64,000 bases of DNA from Thermopolyspora sp044507605 (GTDB lineage Bacteria; Actinomycetota; Actinomycetes; Streptosporangiales; Streptosporangiaceae): NCBI GenBank assembly GCA_044507605.1, contig JBIQJI010000022.1:9418-73417 (forward strand), written 5' to 3'. The notes beneath the pieces were generated by a model. That model saw nothing but the letters and a program-made list of their open reading frames with translations. It ran no database searches and was not told the origin of the DNA. Shown one piece after another: positions 37,881-47,319 of this stretch. Within the stretch, counting starts at the first letter, position 1; each line of letters starts with the position of its first letter. A program made the translations under genes and the position numbers.

Positions 37881-39110
37881 GTGAGCACCGACCCGTGGGG
37901 CCGGGTGGACGACGACGGCACCGTCTATGTTCGTACGGCCGAGGGCGAACGCGCCGTCGGATCCTGGCAAGCGGGCGAGCCGGAGGAGGCCCTGGCCTAC
38001 TTCCGCCGCAAGTTCGACGAGCTCGCCACCCAGGTCGAACTGCTGGAGCAGCGGATGCGCGGCACCGATCTGTCTCCCGCGCAGGCAGAGGCGAGCATGG
38101 TCAAACTACGCGAGGCCATCACCGGCGCCCACGCCGTCGGCGACCTCGACTCGCTGCTCGACCGGCTCACGGCCCTGTCGGCTCTCGCGGCCGAGCGCCG
38201 CGAAGAGGTCAAGGCGGCCCGTGACCAGGCCCGCGCCGCCGCCCGCGAGGTCAAGGAGCGCATCGTCGCCGAGGCCGAGCGCATCGCCGAGGAGACCACC
38301 CACTGGAAGTCCGCCGGCGAGCGGCTGCGGGCCCTCGTCGAGGAGTGGAAGGCCGCCGACCGCATCGACCGCGCCACCGAGGCCGCGCTGTGGAAGCGGC
38401 TGTCGGCCGCGCGCACCGCCTTCGCCAAGCGGCGCAAGGCCTACTTCGCGGGGCTCGACGAGCAGCGTGAGGCCATCAAGGCCGAAAAGGAGCGCATCGT
38501 CGCCGAGGCCGAGGCCCTGGCGTCCTCCACCGAGTGGGGGCCGACCGCCTCGGCGTACCGCGAGCTGATGCGCCGCTGGAAGGCCGCGGGACGCGCCTCC
38601 CGGGAGGCCGAGGAGGAGCTCTGGGCCAGGTTCAAGGGCGCCCAGGACCAGTTCTTCCAGGCCCGCGCGGCGGTGTTCGCCGAGCGCGACGCCTCGCTGC
38701 GCGAGAACGCCGAGCTCAAGGAGCAGCTGCTCGTCGAGGCCGAGAAGATCCTGCCGGTGACCGACGCGCGGGCCGCCAGGGCGGTGCTGCGCGGGGTGCT
38801 GGACCGGTGGGAGGCCATCGGGCCGGTGCCGCGCGACTCGCGCGACCGGCTGGAGGGCGGGCTGCGGCGCATCGACGACGCGGTGCGCAAGGCCGAGGAG
38901 GCCGAGTGGAAACGCTCCAACCCCGAGGCCCGGGCCCGCGCCCAGGCGACGGTCAGCCAGCTGCGCAAGTCCATCGAGCAGCTGGAGACCCGGCTGGCCA
39001 AGGCCCAGGCGGCCGGGCGCGCCAAGGACGCCGCCGAGGCCGAGGAGGCCCTCACCGCCCGCCGGTCCTGGCTGGCGGAGGCGGAGCGCACCCTCGCGGA
39101 GTTCTCCTGA
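37881..39110 (+). CDS. DUF349-domain coiled-coil protein
   Basis: The 409-residue protein begins MSTDPWGRVDDDGTVYVRTA and then is almost entirely alpha-helical and charged. Three or four DUF349 repeats appear (WKSAGERLRALVEEWKAADR, WGPTASAYRELMRRWKAAGR, RAVLRGVLDRWEAIGPVPRD), ending in a long Glu/Ala/Arg coiled coil. Members of this family occur next to rel in actinobacteria; their function is not settled. GTG 37881 follows GGGAGG; a frame from 37839 is possible but lacks a site. The distance to the cyclophilin gene is short, so co-transcription is possible. Confidence 0.88.
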   Translation: MSTDPWGRVDDDGTVYVRTAEGERAVGSWQAGEPEEALAYFRRKFDELATQVELLEQRMRGTDLSPAQAEASMVKLREAITGAHAVGDLDSLLDRLTALSALAAERREEVKAARDQARAAAREVKERIVAEAERIAEETTHWKSAGERLRALVEEWKAADRIDRATEAALWKRLSAARTAFAKRRKAYFAGLDEQREAIKAEKERIVAEAEALASSTEWGPTASAYRELMRRWKAAGRASREAEEELWARFKGAQDQFFQARAAVFAERDASLRENAELKEQLLVEAEKILPVTDARAARAVLRGVLDRWEAIGPVPRDSRDRLEGGLRRIDDAVRKAEEAEWKRSNPEARARAQATVSQLRKSIEQLETRLAKAQAAGRAKDAAEAEEALTARRSWLAEAERTLAEFS

Positions 39111-39202
39111 CCCGCCCGCCCCGCGGCACGCCCGCTCCCGGCTCACGCCCGCCCCCGGGCCCGCCACCGCGCGCGCCCCTGCAGGCCGTCTGGGCCGCTC
39201 CC

Positions 39203-39236
39203 AGGCCCAGGAGGGCGTCTGACGCCCTCGGGGCCT
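39203..39236. terminator. Bidirectional hairpin between the DUF349 gene and rel
   Basis: AGGCCC (39203–39208) and GGGCCT (39231–39236) flank an inner perfect 7-bp hairpin GAGGGCG–TCTGA–CGCCCTC, forming a nested stem between convergent stops. It overlaps the rel stop by two bases. Confidence 0.75.
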
Positions 39237-41679
39237 AGGAGGGTGCCGCGGTGAGGCGGTAGACGTCGTAGACGCCCTGAACGCCGCGTACGGCCCGCAG
39301 GACGTGCCCCAGATGCTTGGGGTCGCCCATCTCGAAGGTGAACCTGCTGACCGCGACCCGGTCGCGTGAGGTGGTCACCGACGCCGACAGGATGTTGACG
39401 TGCTGGTCGGACAGCGTGCGCGTGACGTCGGACAGCAGACGTGGCCGGTCCAGCGCCTCGACCTGGATCGCCACCAGGAACACCGAGTCGTCGCTCGGCG
39501 ACCAGCTCACCTCGACCAGCCGGTCGGCCTGCTCGCGCAGCTGCTGGACGTTGGGACAGTTGACCCGATGCACCGACACGCCGTGCCCGCGCGTCACGAA
39601 TCCGATAATCTCGTCACCGGGCACGGGGGTGCAGCAGCGCGACAGCCGCACCCACACGTCGAGGTCGCCGGCCACGATCACGCCGGGGTTCTGCGAGGAG
39701 CTCCTGGAGCGGCCCCTGATGCGCGTGGGCACCGCCGCCTCGGCGATGTCCTCCTCGGCGCCGTCGACGCCCCCCAGGGACTTCACGAGCTTCTGCACGA
39801 CCGCCTGGGCGGCGACGTGGGCCTCCCCCACCGCGGCGTACAGCGCGGAGACGTCGGGGTAGCGCAGATCGTGGGCGATCGCCAGCAGGGCCTCGCCCGA
39901 CATCATGCGCTGCAGCGGCAGCCCCTGCTTGCGCATGGCCCGCCCGATGGCCTCCTTGCCGGCCTCGATCGCGGTCTCGCGGCGCTCCTTGGAGAACCAC
40001 TGCCGGATCTTGTTGCGGGCCCGGCCGCTCTTGACGAACTTCAGCCAGTCGCGCGACGGCCCCGCGTCGGGCGACTTGGAGGTGAAGATCTCGACGGTGT
40101 CGCCGTTGGCGAGACGCGACTCCAGCGGCACCAGCCGGCCGTTGACGCGGGCCCCGACGCAGCGGTGGCCCACCTCGGTGTGCACGGCGTAGGCGAAGTC
40201 GACCGGGGTGGCGCCCTCGGGCAGCGCGATCACCTGGCCGCGCGGGGTGAAGACGTACACCTCCGACACCGACAGGTCGAAGCGCAGCGACTCCAGGAAC
40301 TCGCCCGGCTCGGAGGTCTCCTTCTGCCAGTCGAGCAGCTGACGCAGCCAGGCCATGTCGCTGGCCGGCTTCATCTTCTGCCCGCCGCCGGAGTTCATCT
40401 CCTCCTTGTACTTCCAGTGGGCCGCCACGCCGTACTCCGCCCGATGGTGCATCGCGCGGGTGCGGATCTGCAGCTCCACCGGCTTGCCCTCGGGGCCGAT
40501 GACCGTCGTGTGCAGCGACTGGTACATGTTGAACTTCGGCATCGCGATGTAGTCCTTGAACCTGCCGGGCACGGGGTTCCATCGCGCGTGGATCGTTCCG
40601 AGGGCCGCATAGCAGTCGCGCACGGTGTCGACGAGCACTCTGATGCCGACCAGGTCGTAGATGTCGTCGAACGCGACGTCGCGGGCGATCATCTTCTGGT
40701 AGATCGAGTAGTAGTGCTTGGGCCGGCCCTTCACCGTCGCCTTGATGCGGGCGTCGCGCAGGTCGGCCGAGACCTCCTCGATGACCTCCTGCATGAACAG
40801 GTCGCGGCGCGGGGCGCGCTCGGACACCATGCGGGAGATCTCGGCGTACCTCTTGGGGTAGAGCATGAGGAACGCGAGGTCCTCGAGCTCCCACTTGATG
40901 GTGTTCATGCCGAGGCGGTGGGCCAGCGGCGCGAAGATCTCCAGGGTCTCGCGGGACTTCTGCTCCTGCTTGTGCCGGGGCAGATAGCGCAGCGTGCGCA
41001 TGTTGTGGAGACGGTCGGCGAGCTTGATCACCAGAACGCGGATGTCGCGCGACATCGCCACGACCATCTTGCGCACGGTCTCGGCCTGCGCGGCCTCGCC
41101 GTACTTCACCTTGTCGAGCTTGGTCACGCCGTCGACCAGCAGCGCGATGGTGTCGCCGAAGTCGGCCCGCAGCTCGTCGAGGCCGTACGCGGTGTCCTCG
41201 GCGGTGTCGTGCAGCAGCGCGGCGCACAAGGTCTCGTCGTCGGTGCCGAGCTCGGCGAGGATCGTGGCCACCGCCAGCGGGTGGGTGATGTAGGGGTCGC
41301 CGCTCTTGCGCTTCTGGTCGCGGTGATGGTAGGCGGCGACATCGTAGGCGCGCTCGATCAGGCGCAGGTCGGCCTTGGGATGCGTCGCCCGCACCGTCTT
41401 GAACAGCGGTTCGAGTACCGGATTCATCGTGCCACCCCACTGCCCCGTGAACCGGCCGCGCCTGCGCCGCCCGCCCGCCGACCGGTCCTGCGCCGCCCCC
41501 GCGGGGGCGCCCCCCGTGCCGGACGTCTCACCCGTGCCGCCGCCCGAGGCGGGCGTGCGGCCGACGGCATCGGCGGCCGGCGGCCGGGCCCGCGGAGAAG
41601 CGGCGACGCGGGACCCATCCGCCTTGGACCCGCTCGCCATGGGCTCGGTCACCTGCGACACGACCACATCACGGGGCAC
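39235..41679 (-). CDS. rel: Bifunctional (p)ppGpp synthetase/hydrolase (Rel)
   Basis: Rel makes and degrades the stringent-response alarmone. The 814-residue protein has an N-terminal disordered extension of about 85 residues, an HD hydrolase domain (HHRDQKRKSGDPYITHPLAV, ALLHDTAEDTAYG), the synthetase domain (YDLVGIRVLVD, RFKDYIAMPKFNMYQSLHTT), a TGS domain (YVFTPRGQVIALPEGATPVD), a zinc-finger-like region and a C-terminal ACT domain. Both active sites look intact. GTG 41679 has GAGGAG 5 bases ahead. It is downstream of apt, and both are in the sec/ruv/pdx minus-strand block. Confidence 0.97.
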   Translation of the reverse strand: MPRDVVVSQVTEPMASGSKADGSRVAASPRARPPAADAVGRTPASGGGTGETSGTGGAPAGAAQDRSAGGRRRRGRFTGQWGGTMNPVLEPLFKTVRATHPKADLRLIERAYDVAAYHHRDQKRKSGDPYITHPLAVATILAELGTDDETLCAALLHDTAEDTAYGLDELRADFGDTIALLVDGVTKLDKVKYGEAAQAETVRKMVVAMSRDIRVLVIKLADRLHNMRTLRYLPRHKQEQKSRETLEIFAPLAHRLGMNTIKWELEDLAFLMLYPKRYAEISRMVSERAPRRDLFMQEVIEEVSADLRDARIKATVKGRPKHYYSIYQKMIARDVAFDDIYDLVGIRVLVDTVRDCYAALGTIHARWNPVPGRFKDYIAMPKFNMYQSLHTTVIGPEGKPVELQIRTRAMHHRAEYGVAAHWKYKEEMNSGGGQKMKPASDMAWLRQLLDWQKETSEPGEFLESLRFDLSVSEVYVFTPRGQVIALPEGATPVDFAYAVHTEVGHRCVGARVNGRLVPLESRLANGDTVEIFTSKSPDAGPSRDWLKFVKSGRARNKIRQWFSKERRETAIEAGKEAIGRAMRKQGLPLQRMMSGEALLAIAHDLRYPDVSALYAAVGEAHVAAQAVVQKLVKSLGGVDGAEEDIAEAAVPTRIRGRSRSSSQNPGVIVAGDLDVWVRLSRCCTPVPGDEIIGFVTRGHGVSVHRVNCPNVQQLREQADRLVEVSWSPSDDSVFLVAIQVEALDRPRLLSDVTRTLSDQHVNILSASVTTSRDRVAVSRFTFEMGDPKHLGHVLRAVRGVQGVYDVYRLTAAPS

Positions 41680-41783
41680 TCAGACTCCTCATCTTGAGTC
41701 CAGGTTCCCCAGTCTATCCACGCCCCGAACAGTACCTGGCAGGGCAGTGCGCGGGGCTGCGCGGACCAGGCGGAGAGCCCGGA

Positions 41784-42314
41784 TCAGACGACCACCAGGG
41801 ACCGCAGCCCGACATCGCCCAGCCGTTCGCGGCCCTTGAGGAAGGCCAGCTCCATGAGCACCGAGACCCCGACCACTTCGGCGCCCGCGCTCCTGATCAG
41901 CTCCACCGCCGCCAGCGCGGTGCCGCCCGTGGCGAGCACGTCGTCGACGATCAGCACCCGCTCACCGGGCGCGAACGCGTCACGGTGCACCTCGATCGTG
42001 GCGGAGCCGTACTCCAGATCGTAGGACGCCGACAGGGTTTCGGCGGGCAGTTTGCCGATTTTGCGCACGGGGACGAACCCCGCGTGGCACCGGTAGGCGA
42101 CCGGAGCGGCCAGGATGAAACCCCGCGCCTCGATGCCCACCACCTTGTCGACCTCGCGCGCCCGGCCGTCGGCCAGCTCCTCGATGACCGCGGCGAACGC
42201 CGCCGGGTCGGCGAGCAACGGCGTGATGTCCTTGAACAGCACACCCGGCTTGGGGTGATCGGGCACGTCGCGAATCTTGGACAGGATCAGCGACGTGAAG
42301 TCGGGGACGCTCAT
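41784..42314 (-). CDS. apt: Adenine phosphoribosyltransferase
   Basis: Apt salvages adenine to AMP using PRPP. The 176-residue form starting MSVPDFTSLILSKIRDVPDH has the family start followed by PGVLFKDITPLLADP, GIEARGFILAAPVAY and the PRPP loop VLIVDDVLATGGTALAAVEL. A start at 42374 would add 20 residues not expected in Apt and would lie against a 34-bp palindrome, so 42314 is preferred although its ribosome site is weak. secF–apt–rel order is conserved in actinobacteria. Confidence 0.95.
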   Translation of the reverse strand: MSVPDFTSLILSKIRDVPDHPKPGVLFKDITPLLADPAAFAAVIEELADGRAREVDKVVGIEARGFILAAPVAYRCHAGFVPVRKIGKLPAETLSASYDLEYGSATIEVHRDAFAPGERVLIVDDVLATGGTALAAVELIRSAGAEVVGVSVLMELAFLKGRERLGDVGLRSLVVV

Positions 42315-42374
42315 CGGGGGTGGGTCTGCCTTCACGGACTCCTGCCAGGGCTCGGGGGATCTGCGCGACGTCAT

Positions 42375-42408
42375 CGCGCCGCGCGCGGGCCGGCCCGCGC
42401 GCGGCGCG
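42375..42408. repeat. 34-bp perfect palindrome between secF and apt
   Basis: All 17 pairs match around the centre GGCC|GGCC, with no spacer; a hairpin would open a few central bases. It starts 6 bases after the secF stop and lies just ahead of apt. It may be a terminator or mRNA stabiliser that sets the expression ratio between sec and apt–rel. Confidence 0.85.
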
Positions 42409-42414
42409 GTGGAG

Positions 42415-43503
42415 TCATCGCTTCTTGCGTTTCTGGGTGGCCGTCGCCGACCCCTTGGCCGCGGCCACCGGCTCCTTGCCGCCGGCCTTGACGCTCTTGG
42501 CCCGCGCGTTGGCGGCGCTCCTGGCCTCCCTGGCCTCGGCCTTGGCGATGGACTGGTTGCGCGCGGCGACGCGCTTGGTCAGCGCCTGATACTGCGGCTC
42601 GCGCTCCTTCAGGGTCACCAGCAGCGGCGTGGCGACGCACAGCGAGGAGTACGTACCGATGATCATGCCGACGAACAGCGCGAGCGCCAGGTCCTTCAGC
42701 GTGCCCGCGCCGAGCAGCGTGGTGCCGATGAACAGGATCGAGGCGACCGGCAGGATCGCGACGAGCGAGGTGTTCAGCGACCTGATCAGCGTGGAGTTGA
42801 GGGCGCCGTTGGCGGCCTGGGTGTAGGTGATCTTCGCCTGGCCGCCCAGCTTGGCCGTGACCTCCTTGATCATGTCGAAGACGACGACCGCGTCGTACAG
42901 CGAGTAACCGAGGATGGTGAGGAAGCCGAGCAGGGTCGCCGGGGTGACCTCGAAGCCGGACCAGGCGTAGACACCGGCGGTGATCACCAGGTCGTGCAGC
43001 AGGGCCACCACGGCGGCGAGCGCCATGCGCCACTCGAACGCGATCGACAGGTAGACGATGATCGCGACCATGAACACGATCAGGCCGATGATGCCCTTCT
43101 CGGAGACCTGCCCGCCCCAGGACGGGCCGATCACCTGCACGCTGACCTGATCCTGCGGCACGTCGAAGTCGCGCGCCACCTGCTGCTGCACGCGGGTGAT
43201 CTCCGCGTCGGGCACGCTCTCGGTGGTGGCCCGCCAGCTCTCCCCGGCCTTCTGCACGATGACCTGGTGCGGGCCCGCCGACTCGATGGAGTCGCGCACC
43301 TCGTCGACCGTGGCCGTGGGCGCCTTGAACGAGAAGACCGACCCGCCGGTGAACTCGACGCCGAAGTTGAGGCCCCGGACGAACAGCCCGGCCAGCGACA
43401 GGATCAGCAGCGTGATCGACAGGGAGTACCACAGCTTCTGCCTGCCGACGAAGTCGACGTTCGACTCGCCCCGGTACAGCTTGCCTATGACGTTGCCGGA
43501 CAT
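42415..43503 (-). CDS. secF: Protein translocase subunit SecF
   Basis: SecF works with SecD to pull exported proteins through SecYEG using the proton gradient. The 362-residue protein has an N-terminal helix (LWYSLSITLLILSLAGLFV), an exported domain (about 45–140; GVEFTGGSVFSF), five more helices and a Lys/Ala-rich cytoplasmic tail. The conserved AFEWRMALAAVVALLHDL and FLTILGYSLYDAVVVFDMI are present. The start overlaps the secD stop by one base (TGATG), which implies coupled translation. Confidence 0.96.
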   Translation of the reverse strand: MSGNVIGKLYRGESNVDFVGRQKLWYSLSITLLILSLAGLFVRGLNFGVEFTGGSVFSFKAPTATVDEVRDSIESAGPHQVIVQKAGESWRATTESVPDAEITRVQQQVARDFDVPQDQVSVQVIGPSWGGQVSEKGIIGLIVFMVAIIVYLSIAFEWRMALAAVVALLHDLVITAGVYAWSGFEVTPATLLGFLTILGYSLYDAVVVFDMIKEVTAKLGGQAKITYTQAANGALNSTLIRSLNTSLVAILPVASILFIGTTLLGAGTLKDLALALFVGMIIGTYSSLCVATPLLVTLKEREPQYQALTKRVAARNQSIAKAEAREARSAANARAKSVKAGGKEPVAAAKGSATATQKRKKR

Positions 43504-45420
43504 CAGGCCTCCTGCGGGGTCGAGCGGACGGCGGTATCGGTGTGGTGCATGCGGCTGGCCGACAGGCCGGACAGCTTGTGCCCCTTGGCGAAGAACTTCA
43601 GCCGCGCCAGCACCGTCACCATCGGCTTGGTGAACCAGAACACCACCGCGACGTCGATCAGCGTGGTCAGGCCCATCGCGAACGCGAAGCCCTGGACACC
43701 GCCGACCGCGAGGAAGTAGAGCACCACGGCCGCGATGAACGTGACCGCGTCGGCCACGATGATCGTGCGTCTGGCCCGTTTCCAGGCCACCTCCACGGCG
43801 AGCCGGAGCGTCTTGCCGGCGCGCAGCTCGTCACGTATGCGCTCGAAGTAGACGATGAACGAGTCGGCGGTGATGCCGATCGAGACGATCAAGCCGACGA
43901 TGTGCGGCAGCGACAGCCGGAACCCGGCGTTCTCGCTGAGCAGGTCGACGCTGAAGAACGTGACGATCGACGCCACGATCAGGCTCGACACCGACACCAC
44001 GCCCAGGCCCTGGTAGTAGAGCATCGAGTAGATCAGCACCACGAGCAGGCCGAGGCCGCCCGCGAGCAGGCCGCCCCTGAGCTGGTCGGCGCCCAGGGTC
44101 GACGAGACCTCCTGCACCGAGCTGCGCTCGAACTTCAGCGGCAGCGCGCCGTACTTGAGCTGGTCGGCCAGCTCGGTGGCGCTCTGCTGGTTGAAGCTGC
44201 CCGAGATGCGCGCCCGGCCGCCGGGGATGGCCTCCTCGATGACCGGGGAGGAGATGACCACGCCGTCGAGCACCATGGCGAGCTGGTTGCGGGGCGAGGG
44301 GGCCGAGGTGATGTCGCTGGTGATCTTGGCGAACTGGTTGGCGCCCTTGCTCTTGAAGTCGACCGAGACGATCCACTCACCGGTGGTCTGGTCGACGCCG
44401 GCGGTCGCCCCGGCGATCTCGGTGCCGCGAACGGCCGCCTTGTCCAGGATGTACCGCGCCGTGCCGTCCTTGCTGCAGGCCACAAGGGGCTTGTTCGGAT
44501 CGTCCTGCTCGCCCTGGCCGCGGTCCTTGGCGGTGCAGTCGATCTCGCGGAACTCGTTCTGGACGTCGACCGGGATGCCGGTCGTGTCGACGCCGGCCAG
44601 CGGGTCGTCGCTCGCGGTGGGCGCCTCGGTGGGGGTCGGCGACGGAGTGGCCTCGCCCTTGGCGTCCTTGTCGCCCTTGGCGTCCTTGTCGCCCTTGGCG
44701 TCCTTGTCGCCCTTGGCGTCCTTGTNNNNNNNNNNNNNNNNNNNNNNNNNNNNNNNNNNNNNNNNNNNNNNNNNNNNNNNNNNNNNNNNNNNNNNNNNNN
44801 NNNNNNNNNNNNNNNNNNNNNNNNNCGGCCGTGGCGCCGGCTTGGTCGCCCTTCTCGTCGTCGGCGTCGTCTGGGCTCGCCGAAGGGGCGGTCAACGCCG
44901 CCGACGGTGCCCTGCCGGCCGGGGTCGCCGCCGCGCCCGATGCCTTGGCCGAGGGCGTCGTGGACGGCGTGACCGTGCCCGTCGCGCCGTCCGACGGCGC
45001 CGGGCTGGGCGCCTGGGTGGGCACCGCCGGCTGGATCTTGGCCGCGGCGACCGCGAGCACCTGCCGGAACCTCAGCTCGGCCGTGGTGCCGACGAGTTTG
45101 ATGACCTCCTCCTGGCCCTTGCCGGGCACGGAGATGATGATGTTGTCACCCGACCTGGCGACCTCGGCGTCGGAAATGCCGGTGCCGTTGACCCGGTCAC
45201 GGATGATGTTGACCGCTTGGTCGAGGCTTTCCTGTGGCGGGGTCTTCCCCGTCTCGGTGACCGGTGACAACGTCACCGTCGTGCCACCTGCTAAGTCGAG
45301 ACCGTATTGGGGGGTGAACGCCTTCTGCAGGAAGATCACCCCGCCCATGGCGAGGATGAGCACCAGCAGTGCCAGGAGGGTGCGTCCTGGCCGGCTCTGG
45401 CTTCTGGTCGGTGGGGCCAC
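43503..45420 (-). CDS. secD: Protein translocase subunit SecD (interrupted by an assembly gap)
   Basis: SecD is the partner of SecF. The N-terminal part has a membrane helix (LLALLVLILAMGGVIFLQ), YGLDLAGGTTVTL, and INIIRDRVNGTGISDAEVA-like sequence in the P1 domain. An Ala/Pro/Ser linker is then cut by 100 Ns. Past the gap the frame continues with a (DKDAKG)n stretch, GEWIVSVDFKSKGANQFAKI, FERSSVQEVSSTLGADQLRG, and five C-terminal helices with GITADSFIVYFERIRDE. For the two parts to be in frame the true gap must be a multiple of three bases, so 100 is a placeholder. GTG 45420 is preferred; GTG 45465 is an alternative. I take the gene as intact. Confidence 0.9.
44655..44725 (-). repeat. 18-bp tandem repeat encoding DKDAKG units in SecD
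   Basis: Three full units (44655–44672, 44673–44690, 44691–44708) and 17 bases of a fourth are identical. They encode DKDAKG in the SecD exported linker and run straight into the run of Ns, so the true copy number is unknown. Confidence 0.95.
44726..44825. other. Assembly gap of 100 Ns inside secD
   Basis: Exactly 100 Ns, a usual placeholder. Flanking bases show the missing length must be divisible by three if secD is intact. The repeat on its left edge is the likely cause. Confidence 0.98.
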
Positions 45421-45515
45421 TGGTCGTCGGTTTCTTTCGAAGTTATGGGACAGGTGATGCGCCACGCGAACGGACTATGCCGCCGGGGCCGTGCGAAAGA
45501 GCCCTCTCAGGCTAC

Positions 45516-45908
45516 TCAGGACTTCTTGCTCGTGGAGTCCTCGTCGTCGCGGCTGCTCTCCGGCTCGGCGTCCCGCTCCTTGCCGGTGGACTCGGCGGAC
45601 GCCTCCTCGGACGCCCCGTCGCCGGCGGATTCGGGTTCGTCCGCCGCGGTGAGCACCCGCCCGACGGCCTGCTTGAGCCACCGCGTCTCGACGCCCGGCG
45701 CGATCTCCAGGACCACGTCGTCGTCCTCGACGACGACCACCGTGGCGAACAGGCCCGTCGTCGTCATGATGCGCGAACCGGGCACCAGGCTGTTCTGCAT
45801 GCGCAGCTGCTCCTGCTGCCGGCGCCGCTGGGGCCGGATGAGCAGGAAGTAGAACACCACGACGATCAGGATCAGTGGCAGAAATGTCGCGATCGAATTG
45901 CCCTGCAC
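45516..45908 (-). CDS. yajC: Preprotein translocase subunit YajC
   Basis: YajC is the small accessory membrane protein of the SecDF complex. The 130-residue protein has one helix near the start (FLPLILIVVVFYFLLIRPQR), then RMQNSLVPGSRIMTTTGLFA and a long acidic Ser/Glu/Asp tail. GTG 45908 follows GGAAGGA at 7 bases. It heads the yajC–secD–secF group on the minus strand. The 277 bases above it, up to ruvB, should hold its promoter; I could not fix one. Confidence 0.94.
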   Translation of the reverse strand: MQGNSIATFLPLILIVVVFYFLLIRPQRRRQQEQLRMQNSLVPGSRIMTTTGLFATVVVVEDDDVVLEIAPGVETRWLKQAVGRVLTAADEPESAGDGASEEASAESTGKERDAEPESSRDDEDSTSKKS

Positions 45909-46185
45909 GGGGCTGTCCTTCCACTAACGAAGATGACCGGCCTGCGTGCCGGAGGTCATTACACGAAACGTGGCCGTGCCGCCGGCCACGTCAAGCCTCC
46001 ACAGCCAGCCAAGCCACGGAGTGTAGGCGAGCCAGTCAAGCCCCGGCAACGAACCCACGATCCGGCACGCGGGAAAGTTCCCGCTTTGAGATCAAGTGAC
46101 CGATCCGTGACACGTACTGTACCGCCTTCGGCCACCTGCCCCGCCCGGCCTGCAGTCCCGAAACTCCACTATGCCACGGTCACTG

Positions 46186-47262
46186 TCACTGTGCGTCGTC
46201 CCGTGCGTCGTGCTGTGCGTCGTCGAAGAGCGTGGCCGGGGCGCCGGCGCCGAACGCGCCGGGCGGCGGGGTCAGGCCGAGGTGCGCCCAGGCCGCCGCG
46301 GTCGCCACCCGGCCCCGCGGAGTGCGGGCCAGCAGCCCTTGGCGGACCAGGAACGGCTCGGCGACCACCTCGACGGTCTCGGGTTCCTCGCCCACCGCCA
46401 CGGCCAGCGTCGACAGGCCCACGGGCCCGCCGCCGAACTTGGTCAGCAGCGCCTGGAGCACCGAGCGGTCCAGGCGGTCGAGGCCCTCGGCGTCGACTTC
46501 GTACAGGTTGAGCGCAGCCGACGCGATGTCGGCGTCGATCAGGCCGTCGGCGCGCACCTCGGCGAAGTCGCGGACCCGCCGGAGCAGGCGGTTGGCGATG
46601 CGGGGGGTGCCGCGCGAGCGCCGGGCGATCTCGGCGGCGCCGTCGGGCGGCAGATCGACCGACAGCAGCCGCGCCGAGCGGTGCAGCACCTGCTCCAGCT
46701 CGCCGGTCTCGTAGAAGTCCATGTGGGCGACGAACCCGAACCTGTCGCGCAGCGGCGCGGGCAGCAGCCCGGCCCGGGTGGTGGCCCCCACCAGCGTGAA
46801 CGGCGCGATCTCCAGCGGGATGGCGGTGGCACCGGGGCCCTTGCCGACGACGATGTCGACCCGGAAGTCCTCCATCGCGAGGTAGAGCATCTCCTCGGCG
46901 GGGCGCGCCATGCGGTGGATCTCGTCGACGAACAGCACCTCGCCCTCCGACAGCGTCGACAGGATCGCCGCCAGGTCGCCGGCCCGTTCGAGCGCGGGGC
47001 CCGAGGTGAGGCGCAGCGGGGCGCCCAGCTCGGCCGCGATGATCATCGCGAGGGTGGTCTTGCCGAGGCCGGGCGCGCCGCTCATCAGGATGTGGTCAGG
47101 CGGCCGCTGGCGGCGCAGCGCGCTCTGCAGCACCAGTGACAGCTGCTCGCGCACCCGCGCCTGCCCGATGAACTCGGCGAGCCGTCTGGGGCGCAGCGCC
47201 GCCTCGATCGCCCGCTCGTCGCCCTCGGCGTCGGGCGAGACGAGCTCCCGGTCGGCGGTCAT
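46186..47262 (-). CDS. ruvB: Holliday junction branch-migration helicase RuvB
   Basis: RuvB is the hexameric motor that drives branch migration with RuvA. The 358-residue protein has ALRPRRLAEFIGQ, Walker A GAPGLGKTTLAMIIA, Walker B EVLFVDEIHRMAR, sensor 1 LVGATTRAGLLP, RDRFGF and the arginine-finger motif RSRGTPRIANRLLRRVRDF, then a winged-helix C-terminus (GLLARTPRGRVAT). AGGAGGG lies 4 bases ahead of the ATG. Order ruvC–ruvA–ruvB on one strand is standard. Confidence 0.97.
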   Translation of the reverse strand: MTADRELVSPDAEGDERAIEAALRPRRLAEFIGQARVREQLSLVLQSALRRQRPPDHILMSGAPGLGKTTLAMIIAAELGAPLRLTSGPALERAGDLAAILSTLSEGEVLFVDEIHRMARPAEEMLYLAMEDFRVDIVVGKGPGATAIPLEIAPFTLVGATTRAGLLPAPLRDRFGFVAHMDFYETGELEQVLHRSARLLSVDLPPDGAAEIARRSRGTPRIANRLLRRVRDFAEVRADGLIDADIASAALNLYEVDAEGLDRLDRSVLQALLTKFGGGPVGLSTLAVAVGEEPETVEVVAEPFLVRQGLLARTPRGRVATAAAWAHLGLTPPPGAFGAGAPATLFDDAQHDARDDAQ

Positions 47263-47319
47263 GCGGCCCTCCTGCGCGAATCGGCTGAACTGGTGAAACT
47301 TTCACGATCGCGGCCGGTG

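Noticed and set aside
44655..44725. Short tandem repeats as a possible CRISPR array
   Set aside because: Units are contiguous 18-mers without spacers and encode DKDAKG in frame within secD.
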